A DNA stretch of 64,000 bases from Affinirhizobium straminoryzae (GTDB lineage Bacteria > Pseudomonadota > Alphaproteobacteria > Rhizobiales > Rhizobiaceae), in assembly GCF_007004135.1 (NCBI RefSeq), contig NZ_VJMG01000007.1:18711-82710 (forward strand). The letters are read 5' to 3'. The first letter of the stretch is position 1, and every line of letters starts with the position of its first letter. The position numbers were made by a program, and so were the translations under genes. Below the pieces are notes generated by a model, which made no database searches, was not told where the DNA came from, and saw only the letters and a program-made list of their open reading frames with translations. Shown one piece after another: positions 1 to 8,503 of this stretch.

Positions 1-540
1 CACCTTGCCATTGGCAAAGCGGGCTTCCGCTTCCGGGAAGAAGCCATAGTAGAACAGGGCGATGGCATGATCGATGACGCCGCCTGCCGCACGCACCGCA
101 TCGATGAAGGTAAACATGCTGCCGCCGACCGTCGTCAGGTCCTCGATGACGAGAACGCGCGATCCCTCCGGCATATGACCCTCGATCTGGGCGGCGCGAC
201 CATGGCCCTTCGGCTTCTTGCGCACATAGATCATCGGCAGCGCCAGGCGATCAGCCAGCAGCGCGGCAAAGGGAATGCCCGCCGTTTCGCCGCCGGCCAC
301 GCAATCGAACTTTTCGAAGCCGGCCTCGCGCGTCACGACAGAGGCGGCGAAATCGATGATGGTGGAGCGGATGCGGGGGAAGGACAAAAGCTTGCGGCAA
401 TCGATATAGACCGGGCTCGCCATGCCGGAGGCAAGCTTGTAAGGCTCCTGCGGCCGGAAGTGCACCGCCCCGATTTCCCACAGCATCCGTGCCATCAGTT
501 CCGCCATCACGGGGCGGTCGGGGTAAGTCAGCATGACCAT
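1..540 (-). CDS. pyrE: Orotate phosphoribosyltransferase (3' end beyond window)
   Basis: PyrE joins orotate to PRPP to give OMP, the fifth step of pyrimidine synthesis, in the cytosol. I translated the minus strand by hand: 180 codons are visible, and the stop lies beyond base 1. The PRPP-binding signature [13 protein letters not shown] is intact about two thirds along, and a [10 protein letters not shown] segment precedes it. The ATG at 540 follows an AAGGAGA Shine-Dalgarno; a second ATG six bases in is also possible. Rhizobial PyrE proteins are about 230 residues, so roughly 50 are missing. A diguanylate-cyclase-like gene and then pyrC lie upstream on the same strand. Confidence 0.93.
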   Translation of the reverse strand, partial: MVMLTYPDRPVMAELMARMLWEIGAVHFRPQEPYKLASGMASPVYIDCRKLLSFPRIRSTIIDFAASVVTREAGFEKFDCVAGGETAGIPFAALLADRLALPMIYVRKKPKGHGRAAQIEGHMPEGSRVLVIEDLTTVGGSMFTFIDAVRAAGGVIDHAIALFYYGFFPEAEARFANGKV

Positions 541-666
541 GTGCGTCTCCTTCCAGTCGTCTGCTGCGGCAATAGCAGCAAGCTCCTCGCGAGACCAGAA
601 CCACCAGGGGAATTGACGCGGCAGAGGCGGCATTTTTCCATGCTGTGGCTGGCAGACGGATTATGC

Positions 667-1839
667 TCAGGCGGTGGTGCGGGTGGCCACAGGCGGGGAC
701 GCATCGGGCGCCGCCACCATGGTGCGGTTGCGACCGTTGCGCTTGGCCTCGTAGAGCGCGCTGTCGGCCGCACTCAGCATGCCGTCGAAATTGCGTCCGG
801 CGGCAAGACCATAGGCAATCCCGGCGCTGACGGTGACGCGGAAGGAAAGGCCGGCCGCCTGCATGTCGCGCTCGGCGAAATTGCGACGGATGCGTTCGGC
901 GAGCCATTCGGCATAGCCCGGGGCCGCGGTCATCAGCACGGCGGCGAATTCCTCGCCGCCGAGCCGGGCCGCGGTGCTGACCCCAACGGCATCCTTCAGC
1001 TCGTCGGCCAGGGCACAGATCACCCGGTCACCCGCTGCATGGCCATACTGATCGTTGACTGTCTTGAAGCGGTCGATGTCGAACACGATCACCGCCATTT
1101 CATGCGAGAAGGTGTCGCGCTCGTGCCGCTCGAACAGGGCTCGGCGGTTGTTGAGACCCGTCAGCGCATCGGTCATGGCCTCGCGGCGATGACGCGCGGT
1201 GATCCGTCCCTGATGGACCATCAGCGAGAGTGCGCCAACCCCGGTCATGCCGGCAATGCTGAGACCGGTATTGATGTCCTCGGCCCAGTTGGTCGGGGCA
1301 TGCCCGAGCACCCACTGTCCCTCATGGATGAGAACAAGTGCACAGAGCACGAAAGAAAGCCCCGTTGCTCCATAGAGAATGGCCATGCCGGTCAGCGCGC
1401 CGGGCGATTCCCGCCGGGCCTTCGCATATTCGGCGGCCGTCCCGAACAACATGAAGGCCGAAAAGATGTTGAGGGCGACGAAGCCGATCCCGTCATAACC
1501 GATCAGCATGAAGGGAGCCGTCATCAAAACGGCGGGTGGCGCGATGGACATCACATGCGGCACAGGCGAGCGCCCGGTTCGGAACTGGAAGGCGGCCGCA
1601 TAGATAATGGCAAAGCCGATCAGAACCAGCACGAAGCAGAGCGCACCCAGCGCGCCCGATGGACTTTCCGTATAGTAGCTGTAGGAAAAGATGCCCGGCA
1701 CGAGAAAAGCCATGCCGATGACCCAGCTCAGCAGGAAGCCATCGCCCCGTCTGGCGAACCATGTGCCGAACAGGGTGAGCAGCAGACACAGCGCCGATAC
1801 CCCCAGCGATATGACCAGCGTCTTGTAATCAAGCATCAT
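667..1839 (-). CDS. Membrane GGDEF protein (probable diguanylate cyclase)
   Basis: Predicted inner-membrane protein that makes cyclic di-GMP from two GTP. The first ~190 residues hold about six hydrophobic segments with no recognised sensor domain. The C-terminal GGDEF domain (about 215-375) has a G-G-E-E-F active site (context R-L-G-G-E-E-F) and the D-I-D-R-F-K metal-binding segment, so it should be active. I see no RxxD inhibitory site directly before the GGEEF. No EAL domain is present. Start choice: two adjacent ATGs at 1839 and 1836; an in-frame TTG at 1854 is possible. It lies between pyrC and pyrE on the same strand, but the 126-base gap to pyrE suggests separate expression. The input signal is unknown. 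Confidence 0.9.
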   Translation of the reverse strand: MMLDYKTLVISLGVSALCLLLTLFGTWFARRGDGFLLSWVIGMAFLVPGIFSYSYYTESPSGALGALCFVLVLIGFAIIYAAAFQFRTGRSPVPHVMSIAPPAVLMTAPFMLIGYDGIGFVALNIFSAFMLFGTAAEYAKARRESPGALTGMAILYGATGLSFVLCALVLIHEGQWVLGHAPTNWAEDINTGLSIAGMTGVGALSLMVHQGRITARHRREAMTDALTGLNNRRALFERHERDTFSHEMAVIVFDIDRFKTVNDQYGHAAGDRVICALADELKDAVGVSTAARLGGEEFAAVLMTAAPGYAEWLAERIRRNFAERDMQAAGLSFRVTVSAGIAYGLAAGRNFDGMLSAADSALYEAKRNGRNRTMVAAPDASPPVATRTTA

Positions 1840-1945
1840 GCCCGCCCAGATCAAACGGCTCAGTCACACACCTCTTATAGACGAAGTGTAAAGACTTCTT
1901 CCACTCTTCGGTTCCGACGGCGTGCCGCAGCGGCGGAAATATTGC

Positions 1946-2983
1946 CTAGCGGACCTGCCAGTGCAGCGGGAACATCGGGTCGAACACGGTGATCGGACCG
2001 GCCTGCGTATCACGCTTCGCCGGATAGGAAACAGGCGCGTCCTGCCGCTCCAGAACCATGATCTCCTCATTGGCGGGCAGGCCGTACCAGGCCGGACCGT
2101 TCAGCGAGGCGAAGGCTTCCAGCTTTTCCAGCGCATGCTCTTCTTCGAAGACATGCGCCAGGCAGCTCATGGTGTTGATCGAGGTATAGATGCCGGCGCA
2201 GCCGCAGGCGCATTCCTTGAGCGGATCCACATGCGGGGCGGAATCAGTGCCGAGGAAGAAGCGCGGATCGCCAGAGGTCGCCGCCTTGCGCAGCGCCTGC
2301 CGGTGATGCTCGCGCTTGGCAACCGGAAGGCAGTAGTAATGCGGCCGGATGCCGCCGACGAGGATCGCGTTGCGGTTGATGATCAGGTGGTGGGTGGTGA
2401 TCGTCCCTGCCAGATTGCGGTCGGCGGCCAGAATGTAATCGACGCCGTCCTTGGTCGTCACATGTTCCATGGTGACTTTCAGCTCCGGCAGGCGGCGGCG
2501 GATGACCTCCAGCTTCTCCTCGATGAACACAGCCTCGCGGTCGAAGATATCCACCTCCGGCGTCGTCACCTCGCCATGCACGCAGAGCGGCAGGCCGATC
2601 TTCGCCATGCGCTCCAGCACCGGCATGGCCTTGTCCAGATCGCGCACGCCGCCATGCGAATTGGTGGTGGCGCCGGCCGGATAAAGCTTGACCGCAGTAA
2701 TGAGGCCGCTCGTCTTGCCCTCTTCCACATCGTCCGGGTTTGTGTGTTCTGTAAGGTAGAGCGTCATCAGAGGCTCGAAGCGATCGCCTGCGGGAACCGC
2801 CGCCAGGATCCGCTCGCGATAGGCACGGGCATCCTCGGTCGTCACCACCGGCGGCACGAGGTTCGGCATGATGATGGCACGCCCGAAATGCCGGCTGGTA
2901 TCACCGATCACCGACTGCAGCACCGCGCCATCGCGCAGGTGCAGGTGCCAGTCGTCCGGGCGGCGAAGGCTGAGGGTCTTCAT
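1946..2983 (-). CDS. pyrC: Dihydroorotase
   Basis: Zinc amidohydrolase that cyclises carbamoyl-aspartate to dihydroorotate in pyrimidine synthesis. At 345 residues it is the E. coli PyrC size class. Visible metal ligands are the H-x-H pair in D-W-H-L-H-L-R-D (His13 and His15), Lys99 in A-V-K-L-Y-P-A-G (the residue that is carboxylated in the family), and later histidines in C-V-H-G-E and M-E-H-V. I chose the ATG at 2983 because the family begins M-K-T-L-S; the open frame extends 21 codons upstream without similarity. Divergent from the Sel1-repeat gene across about 210 bases. Confidence 0.96.
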   Translation of the reverse strand: MKTLSLRRPDDWHLHLRDGAVLQSVIGDTSRHFGRAIIMPNLVPPVVTTEDARAYRERILAAVPAGDRFEPLMTLYLTEHTNPDDVEEGKTSGLITAVKLYPAGATTNSHGGVRDLDKAMPVLERMAKIGLPLCVHGEVTTPEVDIFDREAVFIEEKLEVIRRRLPELKVTMEHVTTKDGVDYILAADRNLAGTITTHHLIINRNAILVGGIRPHYYCLPVAKREHHRQALRKAATSGDPRFFLGTDSAPHVDPLKECACGCAGIYTSINTMSCLAHVFEEEHALEKLEAFASLNGPAWYGLPANEEIMVLERQDAPVSYPAKRDTQAGPITVFDPMFPLHWQVR

Positions 2984-3157
2984 GAGCGCTGTTCCGATGT
3001 TTCGTTGTTGGAAGACGCCATAGCATCTGAGAGCAAAGATCGACAACCGAGCGCCCCTCTCTTTTTCGTCGCATGGCAGGCTGCCCGCGGGGTCTGTGCG
3101 ATCATCTCGTCGTGAACGCCAGGCGCGGGCGGAACCGGTTGGGCGATGCCGCGTTCG

Positions 3158-3172
3158 TTAAGCAATCCTTAA
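3158..3172. promoter_or_regulatory. Candidate CtrA-binding site (TTAA-N7-TTAA)
   Basis: The sequence reads TTAA, seven bases (GCAATCC), TTAA. This is an exact match to the consensus for the alphaproteobacterial cell-cycle regulator CtrA. It ends 20 bases before the start codon of the Sel1-repeat gene at 3193, so it could overlap the promoter or early transcript. In GC-rich DNA an exact match is uncommon. CtrA control is inference. Confidence 0.4.
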
Positions 3173-3192
3173 GATCAGGACCGGAGAGAACA

Positions 3193-4128
3193 ATGAAAAG
3201 CCGCGTTTCCAGGATCAGTCGCATGTCTTTCCTCTGCGCCGGCACCGTGCTGGCGTTTGGGGCGTTCACCGTGGCACCGGATGCGCATGAACGAGCGCAA
3301 CAGGTGGTGGCCGGAACCATGCAGGACGCGTGCGACCGGATGGCGGGCAGCCCCTACGACCAGAGCCGCAATCCGGCCTATGCGCCGGTCGGCCTGGACA
3401 GCATCGCACCGGATGCGGTGACCGCATGCAAGGTAGCCTTTGAAGCCAGCGGCAACCCGCGCTTCGCCTTCCAGCTTGGCCGCGCGCTGAACCGCACCGA
3501 TGCCGCCGACCAGGCGATGGCCGCATACGAGACGGCGGCGAATGCCGATTATGCGGCAGCCAAGGTCAATCTCGGCATGCTGCTTGGCCGGCTTGGCGAC
3601 AGCAACCGTGAATTCGAGATGTATAGCCAGGCCGCCGAGGCCGGCAACACGCTCGCCGCCTATAATCTGGGTGTCGCCTATCGCGACGGGATCGGCACGG
3701 AGCGCGACGGAAAGCAGGCGCTGCACTGGTTCGAAACGGCGGCTGCCGCAGGCGACAGCACGGCTGCCTTCAACATCGGCTCCATGTATGACGAGGGCGA
3801 ACTGGTGGCCGAGGACAACCAGATGGCCATTGCCTGGTATGATCTCGCCGCCAAGCGCGGCAATGCCGACGCCATGATCAATCTCGGCCTGATGTACGAG
3901 ACCGGCGAAGGCATTCCGGTCAACCGCGAAGCCGCCGCCAGACTCTATGCGCAGGCTGCCGCCACCGGTGATACCTTCGGTGCGCTGAAACTGCAGGAAC
4001 TGCAGCAGGCGGGCGTCACGCTGCCCGAACAACACCCGGCGCCGGCAGTCACAGAAAATGGCGGCATCGATACGCTGGTCCTGCAGGAGGGCGATGTTGC
4101 CGTTCCCTCCAGCCTGATCGAAATCTGA
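3193..4128 (+). CDS. Exported Sel1-like (TPR-type) repeat protein
   Basis: A 311-residue protein with an N-terminal signal sequence (basic M-K-S-R-V-S-R-I-S-R, then a hydrophobic stretch to about residue 27) and at least three Sel1-like repeats between about 115 and 265 (units such as A-A-Y-N-L-G-V-A-Y-R-D-G-I-G and A-M-I-N-L-G-L-M-Y-E-T-G-E-G). Sel1 repeats are alpha-helical protein-interaction scaffolds; in rhizobia such exported proteins (for example ExoR) act in signalling or envelope functions. No catalytic domain is seen. The ATG at 3193 follows a GGAGAG Shine-Dalgarno; an upstream in-frame start lacks one. A CtrA-type motif lies just upstream. Convergent with the racemase-family gene, 16 bases apart. 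Partner unknown. Confidence 0.85.
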   Translation: MKSRVSRISRMSFLCAGTVLAFGAFTVAPDAHERAQQVVAGTMQDACDRMAGSPYDQSRNPAYAPVGLDSIAPDAVTACKVAFEASGNPRFAFQLGRALNRTDAADQAMAAYETAANADYAAAKVNLGMLLGRLGDSNREFEMYSQAAEAGNTLAAYNLGVAYRDGIGTERDGKQALHWFETAAAAGDSTAAFNIGSMYDEGELVAEDNQMAIAWYDLAAKRGNADAMINLGLMYETGEGIPVNREAAARLYAQAAATGDTFGALKLQELQQAGVTLPEQHPAPAVTENGGIDTLVLQEGDVAVPSSLIEI

Positions 4129-4144
4129 GCTGCCTCGACAACCG

Positions 4145-5185
4145 TCAGCCGGGAATGTCGCCGGCCGACGGCCCCCACACATCGGTCATGGCAAAACCGG
4201 CGGCCAGAGGATCAAAGGGATCGAGCGCCACCGTCTGCTGGCCGAAGGTGAAGCCGCGTCCGCTGATGGTCGGGATCACCGCCGGGCGGCCGGCAATCTC
4301 CGTAAGGCCTGAAAAACCAACACGGAACTCCGACCCGATGATGGAGCGTGAGGTGAAGACATCGCCCTCCTTCACCTTGCCGCGCGCATGAAGCGTGGCG
4401 AGATTGGCGGAATTGCCCGTGCCGCAGGGCGAACGATCGGCCCTGCCCGGCCACATGGTGGTACAGGTGCGCACGGCACCGTCAGGATCAATATCGCGGA
4501 ACATCACGTAAGCAACGCCTGAGACAGCCGGAATGGTGGGATGCACCACAGGATAGGCGGCGTTCACCTGCGCCTTCAGCTCCATGCCGGCTGCCACGAG
4601 GGCTGCGGCGTTGCGCTTCTCTATCGTAAGTCCAATCTGACGCACATCGACCAGGGCATAGAAGACGCCACCATAAGCGAGATCGAGCGTCACTTTACCC
4701 CAGCGCGTATCGAGCACCACGTCGAGCTGCTCGATGAAGGAAGGCACCATGGTGAGTTCGACACGCTCGCAGCGCCCGTCCCGGCAGGTCGCGCGAGCCT
4801 TCACCAGACCGGCCGCCGTTTCCAGCGTCACGATGGTCTCGGGTTCCTGCATCTCCACCATGCCGGATTCGAGAAGCGCCGTCGTCACGCAGATGGAGTT
4901 CGAGCCGGAACTCGCATGCGCCTGATCCGGCTGCAGGATCACGAAGGCTGCATCGGCCTCTGGATGCGTCGGTGGCAGGAGGAGATTGACGGAACCGATC
5001 GGATTGCCGCGCGGCTCAAGGCACAGGAAGCGGCGCAACTCCTGCCCCTTCGGATCGCTGTTCAGCCATGCCAGGCGTTCGGCGGTCGAGGCGCCCGGAA
5101 TGTTCGGAACGCCGCCAATCGCCACCTTGCCGATTTCCCCCTCGGCATGCACGTCCAGCAACTGCATCGTCCGTTTCCAGCGCAT
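4145..5185 (-). CDS. Proline racemase / hydroxyproline epimerase family enzyme with Ser/Cys active site
   Basis: Member of the proline racemase superfamily (346 residues), which contains proline racemase, 4-hydroxyproline 2-epimerase and trans-3-hydroxyproline dehydratase. These use two active-site residues. The second is Cys254 (S-P-C-G-T-G). The first, normally Cys in C-G-H-G, is Ser93 (S-S-G-S-N). A Ser/Cys pair marks a divergent subgroup often labelled hydroxyproline epimerase by similarity, so exact activity is uncertain. The ATG at 5185 begins M-R-W-K-R-T-M-Q, typical of the family; upstream codons are not conserved. No hydroxyproline transporter or dehydrogenase genes are adjacent, so the pathway context is missing. 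Divergent from cysQ. Confidence 0.8.
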   Translation of the reverse strand: MRWKRTMQLLDVHAEGEIGKVAIGGVPNIPGASTAERLAWLNSDPKGQELRRFLCLEPRGNPIGSVNLLLPPTHPEADAAFVILQPDQAHASSGSNSICVTTALLESGMVEMQEPETIVTLETAAGLVKARATCRDGRCERVELTMVPSFIEQLDVVLDTRWGKVTLDLAYGGVFYALVDVRQIGLTIEKRNAAALVAAGMELKAQVNAAYPVVHPTIPAVSGVAYVMFRDIDPDGAVRTCTTMWPGRADRSPCGTGNSANLATLHARGKVKEGDVFTSRSIIGSEFRVGFSGLTEIAGRPAVIPTISGRGFTFGQQTVALDPFDPLAAGFAMTDVWGPSAGDIPG

Positions 5186-5322
5186 GACTTTTCCTTCTCT
5201 GGTCTTCAGCCGCAGATGACGCGCCGGCGCCCATATTGCGCCGCATGGCTCCGCCCGCAAGCCGGTGCATTTGCTTTTTCCGCCGCAATACCGCATCAGG
5301 GAACCGGAATAAGGGACATGCC

Positions 5323-6105
5323 ATGCTGACGATTTTCGAAGAAGCGGCTCATGCGGCCGGACGTGTCATTCTGGAAGTCTACGCGCGCGGCTGCGCAGTG
5401 GAGACCAAGCCGGATGCCACCCCGGTGACGGAAGCCGATATTCGCGCCGAGGACACCATCCTCGCACTGCTCTCCCGCGATCTGCCGGATATCCCAGTCG
5501 TCGCGGAGGAGCAGGTGGCGGCGGGTCGCGTGCCGGATGTGTCGGGCGGGCGCTTCCTGCTGATTGATCCGCTCGACGGCACGCGCGAATTCATCAGCCG
5601 CAACGGCGAGTTCACCGTCAACATCGCCCTTGTCGAGAACGGCGTGCCGGTGGCCGGCGTTGTCCATGCGCCAGCGCTTGGCCTCACCTATCTCGGCGAT
5701 GCGACCGGCGCTTACAAGCTGACGCAGGATGACGCACTGAGGCCGCTGATGCGTCAGCCGATTACCGTCCGGCCGGTTGCGACGCCGCCGGTGGCACTCG
5801 CCAGCCGCTCCCATCAGGATCCGGAAACAGCCGCCTGCCTGCAACAGCTGGGCGTCGCCGAATGCCGCAATATCGGCTCCTCCCTGAAATTCGGATTGCT
5901 GGCGGAAGGGCTGGCGGACGTCTATCCACGCTTCGGCCGCACCATGGAATGGGATACGGCGGCGGGTGACGCCGTGCTGCGGGCCGCCGGCGGCATGACG
6001 CTGGAAATCGACGGAACACCGCTGGCCTATGGGAAACGCCAGCGGCCGGATATGGCGGATTTTGCCAATCCGGCCTTCATGGCCTGGGGCCGACGCGAGT
6101 CCTGA
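5323..6105 (+). CDS. cysQ: 3'(2'),5'-bisphosphate nucleotidase (inositol-monophosphatase fold)
   Basis: Magnesium-dependent, lithium-sensitive-type phosphatase. CysQ removes the 3'-phosphate from PAP, a by-product of sulfate assimilation. Of 260 residues, the metal-binding motifs V-V-A-E-E-Q, D-P-L-D-G-T-R-E-F and the C-terminal E-W-D-T-A-A-G-D are intact. An inositol monophosphatase role cannot be excluded, but D-P-L-D-G-T-R-E-F and size favour CysQ. The ATG at 5323 follows an AAGGGA ribosome site. The gene converges with hemN, 14 bases apart. Confidence 0.88.
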   Translation: MLTIFEEAAHAAGRVILEVYARGCAVETKPDATPVTEADIRAEDTILALLSRDLPDIPVVAEEQVAAGRVPDVSGGRFLLIDPLDGTREFISRNGEFTVNIALVENGVPVAGVVHAPALGLTYLGDATGAYKLTQDDALRPLMRQPITVRPVATPPVALASRSHQDPETAACLQQLGVAECRNIGSSLKFGLLAEGLADVYPRFGRTMEWDTAAGDAVLRAAGGMTLEIDGTPLAYGKRQRPDMADFANPAFMAWGRRES

Positions 6106-6119
6106 GACGGTAGCCCGCC

Positions 6120-7469
6120 TCAGACCGCCACGGAATGCCGTGCCGTGCCGCGCCCGAAATATTCATCGAAGCGCGCGGCAATGGTGCGCACGAACATCTG
6201 GCCTTCGGGCAGCACGTCGAAGCGGTCCCCGTCGAAGGCGGTAAAGCCATCGGTGTCCTGCTGGTGAATGCGGGCGGCTTCAGCCTGTATATGTTCGGCC
6301 ACCGGACCATGACGCTGCTTGAGGTCGTGCACCGAAAAACGATAGGAGCACATCAGCGCCTCGATGGCATCGCCCACGACGCGGTCGATATCGCTGAGGC
6401 CAAAGCCACGCGCCACCGGCAGGCGCCCCTCATGCACATGGCGCATATATTCGTTGGTGGCGACGATGTTCTGCACATAGCCGCCATCCACGCGGCCGAT
6501 GGCCGAGGCGCCGAGGCCGATGAGGGCGGGCGCGCGATCCGTCGTATAGCCCTGGAAGTTGCGCTTGACCGCGCCCTTCTCCTGCGCCAGCGCCAGACTG
6601 TCGCCGGGGCGTGCGAAGTGGTCGATCCCGACGGCAAGATAACCGGCCCCCTGCAGCCGTTCGCCAATCAGGCGTACCATCTGGAAGCGCTCCTCGATGC
6701 CGGCCAGCGCCTTCTCGTCGATCAGTGTCTGGTGCTTCTTCATCCACGGCACATGCGCATAGCCGAAGATGGCGAAGCGATCAGGTTCCATGGACAGCGC
6801 CATGTCGAGCGTCTTGGCCAGGCTGGCCCGCGTCTGGTGCGGCAGGCCGTAGACGACATCCAGATTGATGCCGCCAATACCGAGCTCCCTCAGCAGGCTG
6901 ACGACCCGTTCGGTCTGGCGGAAGCTTTGCGGACGGTTGATCGCCGTCTGCACGACAGAATCGAAATCCTGCACGCCGACGCTTGCCCGCGTCATGCCGA
7001 AATCGCGCCAGGCCGCCAGCTTGACCGCGTCGACATAGCCCGGATCGATCTCGACGCTGACCTCCAGCGTGCTCTCCAGATCGAAATGTCGCTCCAGCAC
7101 CTGGCGCAGCCGGCTAAGGTCCTCGGTCGACAGGATCGTCGGAGATCCGCCGCCGAAATGGATGGTGCCGACGGTGCGGCGACGCGGCAGGCAGTGCGCG
7201 ACGAGCGCGATCTCCGCAATCAGCGCATCCACATAGGCCGCGACGGGCTCGTAGCGTCGCACCTGCTTGGTGTGACAGCCGCAATACCAGCAAAGGCGAT
7301 CACAGAAGGGAATGTGCAGATAGAGCGACAGCGGCGTGTCGTCCTCTTCACCCGACAACCACCCGGCATAGGTTTCGGCATCGACGCCATCGTGAAAATG
7401 CGGCGCGGTGGGATAGCTCGTATAGCGCGGTACGGGCGCCGAATACCGGCGGAGAAGTTCTGGCTGCAT
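6120..7469 (-). CDS. hemN: Oxygen-independent coproporphyrinogen III dehydrogenase
   Basis: Radical SAM enzyme converting coproporphyrinogen III to protoporphyrinogen IX without oxygen, for heme synthesis at low oxygen. At 449 residues it is full-length HemN, with the C-x3-C-x2-C cluster motif at Cys56, Cys60 and Cys63 followed by G-C, and a radical-SAM GGGSPT segment. I chose the ATG at 7469 (M-Q-P-E-L-L-R-R-Y), the usual family start; the frame continues 29 codons upstream over the control region. It is divergent from fnrN, and a perfect anaerobox lies between them, matching FnrN-dependent expression known in rhizobia. Confidence 0.95.
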   Translation of the reverse strand: MQPELLRRYSAPVPRYTSYPTAPHFHDGVDAETYAGWLSGEEDDTPLSLYLHIPFCDRLCWYCGCHTKQVRRYEPVAAYVDALIAEIALVAHCLPRRRTVGTIHFGGGSPTILSTEDLSRLRQVLERHFDLESTLEVSVEIDPGYVDAVKLAAWRDFGMTRASVGVQDFDSVVQTAINRPQSFRQTERVVSLLRELGIGGINLDVVYGLPHQTRASLAKTLDMALSMEPDRFAIFGYAHVPWMKKHQTLIDEKALAGIEERFQMVRLIGERLQGAGYLAVGIDHFARPGDSLALAQEKGAVKRNFQGYTTDRAPALIGLGASAIGRVDGGYVQNIVATNEYMRHVHEGRLPVARGFGLSDIDRVVGDAIEALMCSYRFSVHDLKQRHGPVAEHIQAEAARIHQQDTDGFTAFDGDRFDVLPEGQMFVRTIAARFDEYFGRGTARHSVAV

Positions 7470-7517
7470 GGCATCTTCCTTTCCAGCCCAAACTAGGAAG
7501 GGAATTTCGGGGCGACC

Positions 7518-7531
7518 TTGATCAAGATCAA
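7518..7531. promoter_or_regulatory. Anaerobox (FNR/FnrN site) between hemN and fnrN
   Basis: The bases read TTGATCAAGATCAA, a perfect TTGAT-N4-ATCAA site. The centre is about 55 bases from the hemN start and 58 from the fnrN start. Such a box can activate hemN and autoregulate fnrN, as described for FnrN in Rhizobium. A single box serving both genes is what the sequence shows; direction and sign of control are inference. Confidence 0.85.
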
Positions 7532-7582
7532 TTTTGCCATTGCGGAAGTCCGGCACAGAGACGGTCAGGAAGGTGAGACGCC

Positions 7583-8305
7583 ATGGACATCAGCCGCCAC
7601 GACATTCACAGCTGCGACATTCCAAGCCTCTGCAAATCCTGCGAGGTGCGCCACAAGGGCATGTGCGGGGCCCTGAACCCCGACGAACTGACGCTGCTGT
7701 CGCGCCATACGCGCCAGATCGAACACCCCTCCGGCGAGGAACTGGTGGGCGAAAGCACGCGTGTAGAAGCCTATGACAATCTCATGCGCGGCGTGGTGAA
7801 ACTGTCCAAGACGCTGGAGGACGGGCGCCAGCAGATCGTCGGGCTGCAGTTCGCGCCCGATCTCGTCGGCCGGCTCTATGCCGGCGAGAGCCCGATGACG
7901 GCGGAGGCCGCCTCGGACGTGGAGGTCTGCCGCGTGCCGCGCGCCACGCTGGAGCGGCTGATCGAACGCAATCCGGCGCTGCGCAAGCGGCTGATGGATC
8001 AGTCTCTGCGCGAACTGGACGAGGCGCGCGACTGGATGGTGACACTCGGCCGCAAGACGGCGGCGGAGAAGGTGGCAAGCCTGCTGCTGCTGATCGCCAG
8101 CCATCTCGATCCGGAAGCCGCCGGCGAGCGACGGATCTTCGACCTGCCGATGTCGCGCCTCGACATGGCCGATTATCTCGGCCTCACCATCGAAACCGTT
8201 TCGCGCCAGTTCTCGCGGTTGAAGAAAGACGGCATCATCACCATCACCGCCAACCGGCACATCGAGGTCTTGAGCCTTGCCAAGCTGCAAGCCCGTTGCG
8301 GCTGA
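7583..8305 (+). CDS. fnrN: FNR-type oxygen-sensing transcription regulator FnrN
   Basis: Crp/Fnr-family activator of low-oxygen genes. Of 240 residues, N-terminal cysteines at 11, 17, 20 and 28, plus Cys116, supply the ligands of an oxygen-labile 4Fe-4S cluster; the C-x2-C-x7-C spacing (17-20-28) is the rhizobial FnrN type rather than FixK, which lacks it. The C-terminal helix-turn-helix (about 191-215) has E204, S207 and R208 in E-T-V-S-R, the residues that read TTGAT half-sites in FNR. The start ATG at 7583 follows a GGAAGGTGAG stretch. Likely target boxes sit on both sides, before hemN and before rutA. Confidence 0.95.
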   Translation: MDISRHDIHSCDIPSLCKSCEVRHKGMCGALNPDELTLLSRHTRQIEHPSGEELVGESTRVEAYDNLMRGVVKLSKTLEDGRQQIVGLQFAPDLVGRLYAGESPMTAEAASDVEVCRVPRATLERLIERNPALRKRLMDQSLRELDEARDWMVTLGRKTAAEKVASLLLLIASHLDPEAAGERRIFDLPMSRLDMADYLGLTIETVSRQFSRLKKDGIITITANRHIEVLSLAKLQARCG

Positions 8306-8370
8306 TGGATGCCAGACGCTCGCAGAAATGCGCGCACAAATTTTCACCTCAGACTGACAAAGATCAAAAA

Positions 8371-8387
8371 TGCGCCAGATCGGCGCT
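8371..8387. promoter_or_regulatory. Candidate NtrC enhancer site upstream of rutA
   Basis: The bases TGCGCC-AGATC-GGCGCT form a 17-base dyad close to the NtrC consensus TGCACC-N5-GGTGCA, differing by a symmetric pair of transitions and the last base. It lies about 120-135 bases upstream of the -24 element, a usual distance for a sigma-54 enhancer. Nitrogen control of rut by NtrC is established in E. coli; here it is inference from motif and position. Confidence 0.4.
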
Positions 8388-8410
8388 TACGGCGCAGGCA
8401 TGACGCCCAA

Positions 8411-8423
8411 AATTTATTGATCG
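8411..8423 (-). promoter_or_regulatory. Possible IHF site between enhancer and sigma-54 promoter
   Basis: Read on the minus strand, GATCAATAAATT resembles the IHF core WATCAA-N4-TTR with a mismatch at the first base, in an A/T-rich stretch. IHF often bends DNA between an NtrC site and a sigma-54 promoter, and this lies between the two candidates. Weak call on its own. Confidence 0.25.
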
Positions 8424-8487
8424 TCCGGTAAATTTTTGACCTTTTGATAAATTTTTTCCGCTCCATTTCTTCAAGTCATTGATTGAA

Positions 8488-8501
8488 TTGACGTTTATCA
8501 A
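8488..8501. promoter_or_regulatory. Anaerobox abutting the rutA sigma-54 promoter
   Basis: TTGACGTTTATCAA fits TTGAY-N4-ATCAA. It ends two bases before the -24 element at 8504, so an FNR-type protein bound here would compete with or contact sigma-54 polymerase. fnrN is the next gene upstream. Because RutA needs oxygen, repression at low oxygen is a reasonable guess, but activation from a second promoter is possible. Confidence 0.55.
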
Positions 8502-8503
8502 GA

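Noticed and set aside
67..1992. 641-codon open frame on the plus strand over pyrE and the GGDEF gene
   Set aside because: Antisense shadow of two recognised genes with no domain signature.
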